A DNA stretch of 64,000 bases from Atherinomorus stipes (lineage: Eukaryota > Chordata > Actinopteri > Atheriniformes > Atherinidae), in contig JALJCO010010219.1 of the NCBI GenBank assembly GCA_023101725.1, positions 1-64,000 of the forward strand, in the 5' to 3' direction. The notes beneath the pieces were generated by a model that searched no databases, was not told the origin of the DNA, and saw only the letters and a program-made list of their open reading frames with translations. Numbering within the stretch: the stretch's first letter is position 1; every line of letters begins with the position of its first letter. This document shows positions 12,321 to 25,247 of this stretch, piece by piece. The translations under genes were made by a program, and so were the position numbers.

Positions 12321-13070
12321 TCAGTCCGACATATATGGCTTTTGAGGAGAGCAGTTTTTGCCTCCTCTTATGATTTTGTGAGATGGAGCAGAGCAGGACA
12401 GTGGTCCTGGTACCTGCTGCTCCTCTTCTTCATCTGAAACTGGTCTAGTGGGAATGGGCTTCAGAAAGGGAGCTCCAGGACACACTGAATAGGTCGGCAG
12501 GAGATTTTGAGGAAGGACAAGGGGAGTGAAGACCCCAGCTCCAGCTGTGGACGAAGTGTTTAGGTATGAATAGCCTCTTGTGGAATGGAAAGCGTATGCA
12601 GGGATTAGATATGGTTGAGTAGATTGGTGGCTGGACATGACGGAGGAGTCTCTGCCACCCCAGTAGTAGTTCCTCGGTAAGGATTGCTGGTTGGTGCTGG
12701 TAGTTGTCAAACTCTGGGCTCTGCTGTGGGGATGATGTTGCAGCTGGTTGCTTTGGTGACCTGTATAGGCTGCAGGGTGGGATAGGCCAAAGCGAAGCTT
12801 GATGGCCATTAATTCAGCACTAAGCCTGGCATTTTCTTCTTTCAGAGCCATGAGATGAGTCTCAAGCACATAATCGTTCATCCTCCTCTTCTCCCGTGAC
12901 CGCTTGGCAGCCTCGTTGTTCTTACGACGTTTCTCCCAATAGAGGGCATCCTTTCTCTCCTCAGGTATGAACTCTCTTTTGCGGCGAGGTCCTTTACGTA
13001 CCAGTTCATTTTCCCCATGTAAAATAACGCCGTCTTGGTCTCTATACAAAGGTAAAGACAGGGACTCCAT
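12321..13070 (-). CDS. nfil3-like: NFIL3/E4BP4-like bZIP transcription repressor (short form)
   Basis: This 249-residue protein is encoded in one exon. Residues 29-96 form an NFIL3-type b[13 protein letters not shown] lead-in, [20 protein letters not shown] basic region (about 44-63) and heptad L69, L76, L83, I90. NFIL3 proteins bind D-box/PAR-bZIP sites (TTAYGTAA-like) as dimers and repress transcription, with roles in circadian output and immune cells. The start is supported because a polypyrimidine tract and AG lie one base upstream of the ATG, so an intron in the 5'UTR ends there. Full-length NFIL3 is about 460 residues; this one is much shorter and keeps only a Pro/Ser-rich tail with an acidic DEEEEQQ patch near the end. 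It is probably one of the fish-specific nfil3 duplicates (nfil3-5 or nfil3-6 type); the exact orthologue is uncertain. Confidence 0.9.
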   Translation of the reverse strand: MESLSLPLYRDQDGVILHGENELVRKGPRRKREFIPEERKDALYWEKRRKNNEAAKRSREKRRMNDYVLETHLMALKEENARLSAELMAIKLRFGLSHPAAYTGHQSNQLQHHPHSRAQSLTTTSTNQQSLPRNYYWGGRDSSVMSSHQSTQPYLIPAYAFHSTRGYSYLNTSSTAGAGVFTPLVLPQNLLPTYSVCPGAPFLKPIPTRPVSDEEEEQQVPGPLSCSAPSHKIIRGGKNCSPQKPYMSD

Positions 13071-13302
13071 GCTAGATGGAAAAAAAGAAGATAAATCAGA
13101 AATCTGAAATAAAATGGAAAAGTAAGACTTGTAGAGCTGTGAGAATCATTTAATTTCATTTAGGACTGCATGACAGATAACCCAAGTAATATGATATGGG
13201 GCTTAGACAAAATGGGTTCATTAACATTTTAAATCTAGTTATTACATTTAATGGAGGTTCAGTAACATATAAGAGTAATTTGATGTAATGTTTGTGTTTT
13301 AC

Positions 13303-13382
13303 CTCGTGTGGCTGGATGTTAATTTTCCTCCACTGGAGAATTTCTGCACCGATAGTCTGATTGATGTCTGACAACCTGCAAC
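13303..13382 (-). other. Candidate 5'UTR exon of the first NFIL3-like gene
   Basis: On the minus strand this 80-nt segment follows a pyrimidine-rich tract ending CACAG and is followed by a GAG|GTAAAAC donor. It contains no ATG, as expected of a non-coding leader exon. It could splice to the acceptor at 13071, giving an intron of about 230 bp. This is inferred from splice-site quality only. Confidence 0.45.
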
Positions 13383-14107
13383 CTGTGATCAAAAAAAGAT
13401 GAGTCATCAATGAGTCATTTTCATGACAATATGTTTATTGCTGTTTAATTTCTTTGAAAATATACTTAAAAGATGTTCTGTTTATTCAAATCAGTGGTTG
13501 TTTGGGCCAGTAAGTGTTTTGATTATCCATATTAACCCTGTAAATAACAGTCTTGTGCAAATTGAACATAAAGTTGTAAAGATCCAAAAACCTGCAGAGG
13601 CAGCCACAGTTCTGCTGCCTCCAGTACAAAAACATACTTCCTGAACAAACCTCACCCAATCTCGCCTCCTACCTGTCTTGACCACATGAGAGATGTGATG
13701 GGAAACAATGAGTTGTTTCACGCACACACACGGAGTGTGAACTGATGCGTGTTATTTATTTGTCTAATTTTTTTGCAAGTTTCATATTGAATGTTGCTGA
13801 TACTTTCAGGTTGCTGTTACCTCGCTGGCAGGTTTGAATAGTTTGCACTCGTGATCTCTCACAAAAGTCTCTCATGTCCTTGTTTTTGCCAAATAAATGT
13901 AAACATATTTGTAGACCTGAAAAAAAAAAGCTTTCTTGTTGCTGCATAACTGTGTTTTACTGTTTTTTTGTAGCTGCTGGTTTGCAGTTGCAGATTGCTT
14001 AAGTTTTTCATACACATTATATACAGGCTGCTTTTAACTGTCGGAGCTCACGCAGATTATTAACAGAGCTCGCTCTTTAGGTTGATAATTCTTTGATTCT
14101 CACTCTA

Positions 14108-14137
14108 CCCCCCCCCCCCCCTCCCCCCCCCCCCCCC
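14108..14137. repeat. Poly-C tract
   Basis: Thirty bases of C with a single T at 14122. The complementary strand is a G-run able to form a quadruplex. Confidence 0.95.
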
Positions 14138-14271
14138 AACTTCCTCTCTGAAGGCATTTCCCAGCATCTCCACTTTATTAACCTCCTTTCCTCCTCTCAT
14201 TGCAGGGTCAAAAAGGCAGTGAGGCTTTTTGTGAACCAATGAACCTTATAGTCTTAGAGAAGGCTTTTTTA

Positions 14272-14301
14272 TAATTATTATTATTATTATTATTATTATT
14301 T
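14272..14301. repeat. (ATT)n microsatellite
   Basis: About ten ATT units. Confidence 0.9.
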
Positions 14302-16067
14302 CAACCTGGAAAGAATGGTGGAATCTTCAAAATGTTTCTTTTATTCACATGGGTTTGTGTGTAGTTTTATGGGAAGCTGCCCTGCGAGCCAAAGACGTCT
14401 ATTAGACGGCTCGTCGAAGTTTAGATTGAAACTCACTCTACTGTATTCAGTCTATATTTTAGTCTGAATCTAGACATTATAATTTAATCCATTATTATCA
14501 AATACTAAATAAAAAAAACAAAAAAACAACTGCAAGCTGTATAAAGGATGGCCAAATGTTGGATCAAAACATTTGGCCAGTCATTGACCAATGTACAGCA
14601 TAGTTTACATTTAGTCTAAGGTAGACGTCTAAAAAACTTTCATTTCTAGACCAGTGGTAGACCGATTTTAGCCTGGACATCTAAGGACATTAGACGTCTA
14701 TTAGAAGTCTTTCAGAATGAAAAATGCTCAGTGGGTGTGCGAGATGAGCGAACACTGTTGGAACCACAGCCAGCCTCCTTTATGTGCAATCATACATTAA
14801 AATGTACAAAGCTCTTGTGCACAACAATAAGATTACACTTGTGTCTTTTCACTCATTCATGTGTCCTTCACACCTTAATCTTTCACCTACCAACTCATGA
14901 GCCCATTTTTTTAGAAACACATCATGTTGTATTTTACACGTTCTGCCAAATGCAACATTAGCTGCCGCTCAGGATATTGCACAAATAGCACTCCCTTTAG
15001 CACAAACTATAACTTTACAGTTTATTACTGCAAATATTAAAATGAGGTGTATTGTTCGTATGTAAACTTGCATTTTTAAATCTTTGTTGATTTGCTTTCT
15101 TAGTCTAAAGGCACTCTAGCTATATGCAAGTCAGAGAGAGAGAGTGTATGCACCCTGTGTGCAGTGGTGAGACTACATATCAGGTTAAAAATATTCAAAC
15201 CCATGCCCAGCACGAGTGTGTTTGTATGTGTGAGACCATGCACACCTGCATGTTAGTACAAGACACGAAGACTAAGTACTGAGTATTCAAAAAAAGCAAC
15301 AGCAGGAAGAGAGAGAGCACAATAATCTCTGAGGGAGACACAGATGAAGAGATCATGAAAAAAGAGACGGGGTTCCTGAGTGAAATCTCTCTTGAGGCCA
15401 AGCCCGCTTACTACTCTGCTGCACATTTGCACCTGTTTCTTATGGACTAATTATAGCCAGCCTGCTTTTTAGTAAGGACCTCTATAAACTTCTTCTTTTA
15501 GCATCTATCCGTTTTCTCACACTACCATCTGTTGTTGTCTTGCTGTGTGCCCTGCCAGTCTTTGTGAAAGTAACTAGACCATAGACAGAAATTGTTCAGG
15601 CTACGTTCTGTGACTTATTTCCATCTCAACATACTGTATTCACAAATGTCATTGGGGAAATTAGAGTGAGTAGTATTCTCTTTTGGGAGAATAAAGAATT
15701 TACCTCCACTCTTGGCTTGAGTTGCTCATTTAAGCGTACATTTCTTGAGGCGCTTTTGTGCAGCTGAGTTCTGTAAGCGGTCCTTGAATGGACCGCAACC
15801 TGTACTAAACTAAATATAATGAACATGTATTATGTAAAGGACAGACCATAATTTATATTAGCTTATAGTGCATGCTGCATATCAGAATCGAAACTAAGCA
15901 GTCAAGATGTGAAAAAATGTCTACAGGCATCATTGTGTATGTAAAGGCACATGTCTGCACACGAGCAGAGGAAAACCTCTCCAGTTTTCTGGACCACTAA
16001 AGCATTAAGAAAGGCCTTTTTTTAAGGATTTTTTGTCCTTAGTGGCCTTTAAATGAAAGTAGATGGA

Positions 16068-16206
16068 TAAAGGGGGTCAGAGATAGTGGGGGATGACATG
16101 CAGCAAAAGGTCCAAGGCCAGGAATCAAACCTGGGCCAGCTGTGCTGAGGACTTGTGGCCACTGTAGATGGAGCAGCTGCTCAACCAGTTGAGCTAAACA
16201 GCGCCA
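16068..16206 (-). mobile_element. tRNA-derived SINE
   Basis: Read on the minus strand the head GTGGCGCTGTTTAGCTCAAC then TGGTTGAGC resembles a tRNA A-box region, and GGTTTGATTCC is a good B box. It is followed by the TTTGCTGCATGTCATCCCCC tail common in fish genomes. It is about 140 bp long, with no target duplication found. Confidence 0.7.
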
Positions 16207-19200
16207 CAGGAAAAGCATTAATAAGTGAAAGAAAAGATGGCAAATGTAAGCTTATTGTACACAAAACAACACACCTTCAACATTTTCAGACTGTTAAGAA
16301 AACTTAGCAGTGGTTCCAGAAAACCTCTGGAAAGTCCTGCGGATGAAGCCTAAAGCCAGCAGTCACCATCCAAGCTTGCCGAGTTCAACACATTTGTCTA
16401 AAAGAACGAAAACCTGCTCAAACAGATGCTTGATGAGATTGTAGGATTGAACACATGAAGTTACTAATTCTGCCATTCTGCTGAATATTGTTTGAAGTTT
16501 GTTTGTTTTTTTCTTTTTCAGGTGGGGCTGTGTCATCAGAGTCTTGCAGAAGACCAAAACAGTAACAATGGTCTCAGTTTAGACTTTTCTGTTTAGCTAA
16601 CACCAAGAATCTGGCAACAGAAAGCAAACTTTTGCCATAAAAAGCAGCTCAAACCCTGAAAATTTCAAACAGTTCAAGCAATATGATTTACTTTTTACAC
16701 CAAAATTACTTTTGCATCAGTCGGTTGTTGTCTTGTCTCTATTTTTTCAGCCACAGAGCAAAGTGTTGCTCTGCAGCTGAGCAATATATCCTGCAGGTGA
16801 TCAGTTCTTATTAAGAATTTGGCTGGTCTCCTCTTAAAATACCAACTGCAAGACAGTAAAAATGGGTGGAAATATTTAAAATCTTTGCAAAGATGGTGCC
16901 CAGCCGTAAGCTTTCCAGCACGTCTAACTCTCCGGGTGGATGAGGCTGTTTAGCAACAATATACCACATGCAGCTGCAGCGCATGAAAATAACTTTGCAA
17001 CTTTGCCAAGATGTTTCTTGACCAAGTTATTAATTGTCTAATGCAATTCTGAAAGCCATTTGTGGTTTGAGTTGTTTTAGATGGTAAAAATATGCTTTTA
17101 TTTTAAATAGTTGTGACTGTGGCTTGCACAAGTATTCATCTTCTATCACATATATTTCCTATGTTCTATTTTGTTGCCTTATAACCTTGAATTAAAAGTC
17201 AGTAATTTGTAGAGCCACTCTTAGCACAAGATCCAGCTGCAAGTTTCTTAAAGTACATATTTATGAGCTTGGCACATTTAGCCATTTTTTAAAGCAAAAC
17301 TACTCCAGCTGCTTGCAGTTTGATGTATTTAGCTGACGTACAGCAGAATTTAAGTCATGCCACGGATTCTTGAATTGAGGCCAAATCTTCAAAAGACTAA
17401 GGTTTTCCTTAAGAATTTGCCTGTATTTATCACTCTCCATCATTCCCTCAGTTCTGATCACTTTTCCCAGTCATTGCTGATGAACACCCCAAAAGCATGA
17501 TGCAGCCACTACCATGTTTTTTCATACAGAAGTGACTTTTATGTTCTTTTTTTCTAGCCAGTTCTCTGAAAAGCCTGCTCTGTGAAGTGCATGGCTTATA
17601 AACTGCACTCTATCGTAGAGCTTTCCAGCTTCTTCAGGATTACTTTTGGTCCCTGTTTCTTTGATCAATGACTGCTTTACCCAGTCAGGTTATACTGTAA
17701 GTTGTGATGAAAGAAAGGAAAGAAAGGAAAGAAACAAAGGAACGATAAAACACTATAAGAACAAACTAATTCTTGGTAGCTATAATGCAGACCAGGCACA
17801 GTAAATATAACCTGATTTAAAATGTTTTGGGATTAATGAAACAAATGTTTTACCTTGACTGTGCTGTGTATCCAAATTGATTTTAATGTTAGAGAAAGAA
17901 CTTTGTGTTTGAACGAACACTTTTCTCCCACGCTGCCAACAGAAACTGAACATTTTCAGCAACAAAAAAAGTTTAAAATGTCTAGAAGTGTTAGAAAATA
18001 CAAGGAGCTTTTATGTGGATATTTCACAAATGTAAAGTTAAGAATGAATTTATGACCAGATTTTTAAAATGTGAAATTATTAATGTCAAGCAGCCAGCAT
18101 CAAACCAAAGATGATTAAGAACAACACTCATCTTAAGCACTTTTGATAACTTCTCTATACCTATTGTTAAATCCCAGCATGCGCATGTTGCAAAAGAATA
18201 AAAAAAAGGTAATTATTTGTGACTTCAGCCAACATGAAAAAGTGTCATTATTTTACAGGTGAGATGTTTACAACTGAATAAACAGCATGCTCCAAAGTAA
18301 TCGTACCTATATGTTTTCAAGGTTGAAAGGTTTTCTCTTCCTTTAACACCTATCTCCAAATTATAAAGCAGTTTTTTTATATAATTCATAATCACTTTAA
18401 TGATGTGTAAAATTAAGAAAAACCTGACACACCTATCTGAATTTTGCTAGCACAAAAAGAATATACTCCTGGAGCTAACTTTCGATCTCTCAGCATAGAT
18501 CTTTTTGTTGTGTGGCGTTCAGCAAAAGATAGTGGTGGTGTAGCTTTAAAACGTGACTCTTTGACCACTAACACTTATGCCATTTCCTTCCTTGACTCCT
18601 GCGTATGTTAGCATGTGAGACCACTTTAAAATGAGAAAAAAAAAGTGAAAAAAAGAGAGGGGGTCTCACCGTTAACTGATGTGCGTACAAAGTCCAGTGA
18701 TGCAGCGCTGCCGAGGAGCTGTGTTAGAGATATTATACTCTCGTGTGGTGCTAATTAATCCAAATTAAAGCACTAAACTATCCTAGACTGTGCCAGGTAA
18801 TTTGCCCACATGAGCTGATGGGGGGGGGGGGGGATCAGAGTTGCTTGCTATTCTTCATCTTGCCTGCTCATCTCTATCTTTCTTTGCTTTCTCTCAGTCT
18901 TTATGTGTTGCTTTCCTGTCTTTGACTCTGACTGTCCACCTCTGTTGTCAAATGAAGTGTCTTCCTGCCCACATTGATCACGATCATAACACTGTGGTGT
19001 CAGTGGGTTGCCAATGCAGGGGTCTTCCTTTTTATGATACTGCTGCCAAATTCTGTCATGTTTCATGTGCTGTGTGATAAAACTGCAGGATTTTAATGAG
19101 AGATGAGGTGTTAAACCTCTTAAGATAAACACCTTTTAATATTCTGCAGTACTTTGCTTTGTCGTTGAAAGTACTCTACGTAGCAACATTATGATGTTTT

Positions 19201-21400
19201 GTTTAGTATATTTGTCTAAATCAATAGAAAACTTTTTTAAAAAAACTTAGCCGGAGGACTCACAGTGTTATTAGCAGCAACATTGGCAGGGTTTAAGCAG
19301 CACCAATGCGGAGATGCAACCGAGTACAGCACATCTGAGGAAAGTAAACTGAAGTGATATTTCTGAGTGTGTTGTAAATAGCTCTTGGTTACTTCAGATT
19401 CACAGAAAATACAGAAGTGTATGTCACTTTTACTGTTAATGTCAAAGTTCGGACTGCATGTTTATACATTTGTTTCTGTGTTTTTGTACACAACGTGCTT
19501 ACTGAAGAACTAAAAAACATATTAAAAATGGAAACAGAACTTATTCTTTTGTTATGACATGACTTCAAATTTTGTTTCCATTCAGAGACAGTGTGATGTT
19601 GGTCTTGTTACAGTAACTTTGGTCACATTACAGTAACCATGAGCCTGAAATGCTGTATTGTAACAAGACCAAAAAGATGCAGAGTGGCTACTTCTTCCTT
19701 CTTCCTTCTAACTTCTAGATTAAACTTCTTTTCAGTCTGTCTCTCCATGTCAGTGAACTTCATGCAAGACAGAGGTGGGAAAGTCTATCAGAGCCAAGAG
19801 GAATTAACATTTACATATAAATATGACATCATCTGACAGTAAAGTAGAGAATATTTGAGAGGTGAGGAGCAACTGGATTGCCATTTTGCAATCAGTTATT
19901 TCAAACATTTGCAAATACTGTTTTGCTGTTTGAGCCCCTGTGTAGCATAAAGTTACACAGGGTTGTGTGCAGAAAAACAAGTAGATAAAATGTTTAAAAA
20001 CTGAATTCTATAAACTTTCTTTAAACTTTTTAAGAAATAAGCTTCAATATCTTTGAAGTCTAACAGTTCCTGAGTTCCCTACTTGTTATTTTCTCACTCA
20101 AAATCTGTCTAAGCTTTACATTAATATCTATTGTTAAAGTGACTGTGTTTTATTCTTTAATTCTTATATGTAAGGCAGTTATTTACAAAGGAGGCACTAA
20201 TGATTTAACTGCAATTTGTTTGACTCCAGTTCGCCACTTTTTGTGTTGTTGCGCCCTCTGCTGTTAAATTCAGGAACACGTGCGGTTATGACGCCACTAC
20301 AGACTGTTTTCAGATGATATAATGACCGTAAGGATGGATTCGCTTGTAAAAAATAAAGATACATGCATAAAAGAGTTTATTCGTGCAAATTATGATTCAT
20401 TTAATCTAGCTTTTTTTGATGACCAACTTAGCAATGTGAAAAAGTTGGATTCTCCTTGTGCACGGAATTCACTGCGCTGAAAGATGGTAAATCCATGTAA
20501 ATGTGAACGCCAGTCTAAATTAAGTCAAATTTAAAGCCAGGCCCATAAATGGGTTGTAATTTATGTTAATTTGTCCCGCATTTATCAATGAAACAGAAAA
20601 GTTAAGGGGTATTTTCCTCTGATGCAATTTTCTTAACTCCTAAATTATTTCCTAAATAAACATTTTGCTCGAATAAACAGATTTCTGACATGTTTGATGG
20701 TTGAAAGTGAACCTCTTTTTCCTTTTTATTGTGATTATTAAAATGATGAACAATTTTTATTGTATTTTTATATATTATTTGTTTGTTCACCTTATTTACA
20801 AAATAGTGAAAGGCTATATTCAAACGGATATTGTATAGGCAAAAAATAAAATAAAAATAAAAATTCTAAGTAGGCCAACTCATGGACGGTACAACGTTTG
20901 ATTTTTCAACTGAATCGAGAAACATGTTGGGAAATAACGTAGTAGGGGATTAAAGGGGGGAATACCAGCCAATAGACAAAAGACAACCAGTTTCGACGGT
21001 GCAGTAGCTGATGATACTTTCACCACAGGGTGCAAAGCACAACAAATACATCCCCAGCGAGTGACAACCCCAGTATTTCGTACTAACTAAATCATGACCA
21101 AGAAAGACCTGCAATAAAGTTTGTGTTTCCTTGTTTTATTACATTATGAAAGCATTCATTCATAACAGAGAAAAACACTGTTAGGTTGGATCATTAATCC
21201 AGGATTTTAAAAAAAAGAAAAAAAGATTTAGACTATGTGATCGTGCCAGAGCTCGTATGCGCTGTTAATGTAGTTACAGTCTATAAGTAAAACACAAAAG
21301 CACAGAAAGACATTGTGTTGGCCACAGTAAAATATTAGGCCTACGTAGCCTGCAATAGAATAGCCTATAAAGTTTCCAAGTATTTAAGGAGCACAAAGCA
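16207..21400. other. Gene-free stretch between the NFIL3-like genes
   Basis: 17120-17690 contains phrases such as AAAGCATGATGCAGCCACTA that are widespread in vertebrate DNA-transposon relics, so an old Tc1-like non-coding copy is likely there. A G-homopolymer lies at about 18820-18833 and a short GAAAG repeat at about 17710-17735. No exon was recognised. Confidence 0.4.
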
Positions 21401-21542
21401 ATAGTTATGTTTCATTATTTAAAAATCTGGGTAATAATCCCATATTGGTGTAAAATGTGTCTGCAGCATTATAGTAGCTGGGCGAAGCGTTTATATTCAT
21501 TTGTTGTTCTATATTGCAGTAGCTCATCACCATCAGTCAAAC

Positions 21543-21548
21543 TTTATT
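21543..21548 (-). promoter_or_regulatory. Poly(A) signal close to the stop of the second NFIL3-like gene
   Basis: AATAAA on the minus strand begins a few bases after the TGA at 21554. Used alone it would leave a very short 3'UTR. Further AATAAA motifs occur downstream (for example about 21136), so usage is uncertain. Confidence 0.35.
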
Positions 21549-21553
21549 GTCCA

Positions 21554-22663
21554 TCAGGACTGCAGTGCATCTCGGGTAGTATACGGTCCTCGGGGTACAC
21601 TGCTAAACCGGCTCTTGAATTCTCTCTGGATGAGCTCCTCCACCCCCACACCCTGGCCCTGCCTCCCCTGTATGTGCAAAGGCAGCCCGGGATAGACGGC
21701 TGGTGTATCCAGGTAGGAGGACCGCCAAGGCAGCAGACTATTATACACAGCCGAGGGATTCAGGGGGGGGACTACCCAGTTATGAGGTGAGTAGGAGACG
21801 GAGGGGACATGACGAAGGGTGTCAAGTGTCGGCAAAAATGCTGGGAGGGAAGATAGGGGCTTGGAAGGTCCATCCGCTCGAGTAGGGACGTCATCACTTG
21901 AGGACACCTGGAGCTGGGAATCCACATCCGCCCCCGGCGACCTTCCGCCCCCAAGACCTCCTCCATGAGAGAGGACGCAAGGCCCGGTGAGGGGGACGGT
22001 GCCTTGCTGCGTTATACAGCTGTGGTGACCTAGGGGGTTAAAAACTCCAGTGGATGAGCTAAAACAAGGGATATTGGCATCTAACTGGTGCATGGCTGTT
22101 TCCTGTTGTCTCATACCAACAGTAGCTGAGCTGCTCCCTCTAGTAGCCCAGAGCCCTGCCTGGAAGAAAGCAGGGGTGTGAGACGGTATAGGTGAGAAGG
22201 ACAAAGTGGAGGCCAGAACAGATGCAGGTGATGCAACACTGGGAGAAGCAGCTTTGCTTTTTTCTACGTTCAGGCTGGCCTGGTAGTGCAGGTTGAGCAC
22301 CTGAGCCCGGAGCTGGGCGTTCTCCTCGCTTAGAGTCAGCAGCTGGCTCTCCAGTAGCAGGTCGTTGAACCTTCTCTTCTCCCGGGATCGCTTGGCTGCT
22401 TCGTTGTTCTTGCGCCGCTTATCCCAGTACGTGGCATCTTTCTTGTCAGCGGGAATCATCTCCCTCTTGCGGCGTCTAACGGAGCTCAAGTGTCTGCTGC
22501 AGGTCCGCAAACGCACAAAACGTCGCGCCACCAGGGAGGACCGTGTCACGGGGAGGAGTTCTCGGTCTGAACCCCGCTCCCTGTATCCGCTGCTTTCCAC
22601 TGAGGAGGATGGTTGGCAGGGAGTGGCCGACTCAGTACCTCCGGGGCTCCTCATGGCTGACAT
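21554..22663 (-). CDS. nfil3-like: NFIL3/E4BP4-like bZIP transcription repressor (second copy)
   Basis: This 369-residue protein is encoded in one exon, starting at the ATG at 22663; upstream in-frame sequence lacks another ATG before the 22687 region. Residues 63-128 are an NFIL3-type b[16 protein letters not shown] lead-in, [20 protein letters not shown] basic region (about 79-98) and heptad L104, L111, L118, L125. The end of the zipper ([13 protein letters not shown]) departs from the KLKFGL-type end of NFIL3 and of the neighbouring gene. The remainder is Ser/Pro/Gly-rich and low in order. It should be a nuclear DNA-binding repressor at D-box-type sites. It shares strand and single-exon layout with the gene 8.5 kb downstream, so the pair looks like an old tandem duplication. 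The specific orthologue is not certain. Confidence 0.88.
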   Translation of the reverse strand: MSAMRSPGGTESATPCQPSSSVESSGYRERGSDRELLPVTRSSLVARRFVRLRTCSRHLSSVRRRKREMIPADKKDATYWDKRRKNNEAAKRSREKRRFNDLLLESQLLTLSEENAQLRAQVLNLHYQASLNVEKSKAASPSVASPASVLASTLSFSPIPSHTPAFFQAGLWATRGSSSATVGMRQQETAMHQLDANIPCFSSSTGVFNPLGHHSCITQQGTVPLTGPCVLSHGGGLGGGRSPGADVDSQLQVSSSDDVPTRADGPSKPLSSLPAFLPTLDTLRHVPSVSYSPHNWVVPPLNPSAVYNSLLPWRSSYLDTPAVYPGLPLHIQGRQGQGVGVEELIQREFKSRFSSVPRGPYTTRDALQS

Positions 22664-25247
22664 GGCTTTGAAGCGGAGGGAAGACAAGCGTCAACCAAAC
22701 ATTTTTAGATGTGATTTTTCTTATAAGTAAACGTGAGAACAATTTCCATTGAACTCACTGGTTTGGAAGAGGGAATGAAAACTTTTAGCCAGTTGACAGT
22801 TATGGGTTCAAATGGTACATGCAATATTGTTTTATAGCCTAAGTTTAATAATAATAATAATAATAATGATAATAATTGACTGACGATGGATGACAACAGT
22901 AAATGCTGCACACATTTATTCACAACCGCCTTTCAAACTTGTAGCTACTTTTGTAAATTGGACGTGCATGTGAATTGTAAAGTGGCTAAATTAATTTCGG
23001 ACAAGCTGGAAATGTACACGCAGCCTTTAGGCCAATTTAATGCACTGTGCATTCTAACATCACGGGGGAAATCAGTTGTTTCAGTTCAGAGCAAAGACTA
23101 CTTTTAATAGTCCTATTTTATTTTATTTGTTTATTTTTTACTTAAGACCATGATCAAAGTAAATGCGTCGATCAAAACTGCGCCTGACTAATAGGCAATA
23201 TGTTGAACACTGACCTGAGTGGAAGAGGATGACACCTGTTGGAATTTGGATGACAGAATGTAATCTAATCGCAAGCACAGCTACACACAACTTCACACAC
23301 AGATGATTACTTAGATAAGTGACTTGATTGTATTCACACGTTTGTGGGTGTTGCAGGCCTGCCCCGTTTGGGTTGTGTCTACCTTTGCAGAGAAGACAGC
23401 AGGCGGTACGCACAAAGTTTATGTGCAGCCAATCTGGTTGCGTTTTGATGCTGCCTTCTGTCCTGCGTGGAAACTCATCCGGCAGCTTCACATGGAGAGC
23501 AAGAGTGTAGCCACGATTAAACAACAGATGATACTGAAATGAGTCAGTTTGGATTCTCTGGTCTACTTATCGTGTTGTTCCACTTACTGTAACAACCGAT
23601 CGGCTTTTTCTGCGTGACTGTGACTTGATACAGTGGTATCTAGACACCTGATTTATACATTTACGCATATCTAAACACCCTTAAATGCTAATAATCAAAT
23701 GATCGTATGTTTAGTACTTGCAAAATGGAACAAAACCAGAAATGGTAAACATTACACCTCTAACACTTTTTTCCAACACATGTTGCTTCCTTTCAGATTA
23801 GATAAAAAAAAAGAACATGTTTTGCTAGTTTTCAAAATAGATAATGTATGTAAAGACAAATACTCTGCGACAAAAAGCTTATCTTTCAACTTAGTGAAGA
23901 GAATGTTTGTGTTACAGTAATGCTATTTACTGTAGTTACATAAACTAATATCCCAGACTAAGTTAAAGTGAATTTAATAAATTACCTGCATTGCACAGGT
24001 TGTGAAAAAAATCCAGCTCCATCTCTTCAGTTGACTCATCCATCAATTTCTAGTGCCACATACATACCATATCATAATGTGCCAACACATATACTGCCCT
24101 TATATTGACATAGATACTTTTCTAAGCGTATATACAGTAAGATTTTAACATGTACTGTATCCTGCAGTTATATCTAGCCACTTTCTCAGAGTCATAAGGC
24201 TACAAAGGTTAAGCACATTTAAGAGGTATATTAAACTCAACCAAAAGGTTTTAACTTGTTCTGCTTCACGTCAGGTGTCTTACCTCCTACTAGCATACCT
24301 TCTGTTCAGACTGGGGGCTGTCCACATCAGGGGGTGTCCTATCAGGTCTGCGTTTAGAGAAAACTCCAGGAGATTTTTCTGTCTGACTCATTGTAACCAC
24401 ACAAGCCACAATCAGCCATGTTTCAACAGTTAAATTATTCTTCTGAGAAGAAAATTGTCCCCAGATTTTTAAAGAGATAGTCACATAACATTTTCTTTCT
24501 TTATTTATTGATCTATTTTTATTACATCCTTATGATGAGTTTGTGGGCTTGTAGAAGAGGCAAACAAGTCGGCAACAACCACATGTTGACATAGGGAAAT
24601 GCTACAGAGTCAAAGCTAAACCTGTAACAGAAATGAGAGAGTTTTATGAAATCTGACAACCAAATAATACACATTAGGGTGCTTGAAATACAGGACTGGT
24701 ATATATGGGAATAAAGATAAACAAGATGTATTTGACTGTATTACACAATGAAGGCAGAATCTGCAGTTTTAATTGTATTTCAGCATTGGTGTACTTTCAG
24801 AAAAGTTTGTGGTATCTAATCGTGGGGCTGTATAGGCTCTGCCACTTTCTCATTGTGTGGCATCACCCACATCCTGACTGCATGTTGCATGATGATTTCT
24901 TCATGTGGATGACTTATCTCAAGAAGTATCTGTTCAGATGCAATGATACAGTCAGAAGGTAAATATAACCAGGTGGAAAAGAAAGTACCTTGCTTTAATT
25001 TTGAAGGCTTTATGTATTAGTGTGATACTTATAAAACAACCCAGGTATTAAAATGTGATAAATACAATGTCAGATAAACAGCATATGACACTCTAGAATC
25101 CGAGGTTTAGGGGTGCTGAGCACCCAGAGAGCTGCAGCCAGGCAAGATACATTTCATTGTTTTGTACAATTTCAAACAATTTTATTCCCACATTTGTGAA
25201 AGATAAGCAAAACATCATTTGGGAAAGACTGTGACTAATTATTAAGA
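22664..25247. other. Upstream flank of the second NFIL3-like gene
   Basis: An (AAT)n run lies at about 22847-22876. No exon could be defended. Promoter elements for the NFIL3-like gene are probably here but none stands out. Confidence 0.4.

Larger units (their letters stand above)
13383..16067. other. Intergenic DNA between the NFIL3-like genes, with low-complexity tracts
   Basis: The stretch holds a C-homopolymer tract at 14108-14137 (one T interruption) and an (ATT)n run at 14272-14301. Around 14390-14720 the phrase AGACGTCTATTAGA recurs three times, which suggests an old repeat. No exon was recognised. Confidence 0.5.

Noticed and set aside
22664..22687. Extension of the second NFIL3-like protein by eight residues
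   Set aside because: The codon at 22687 is TTG, not ATG; the first ATG in frame is at 22663.
22365..22730. Plus-strand open frame of 121 codons opposite the second NFIL3-like gene
   Set aside because: It is the antisense shadow of the conserved bZIP coding region and has no independent domain.
23138..23524. Minus-strand frame of 128 codons
   Set aside because: It has no domain, no splice context and no coding-like composition.
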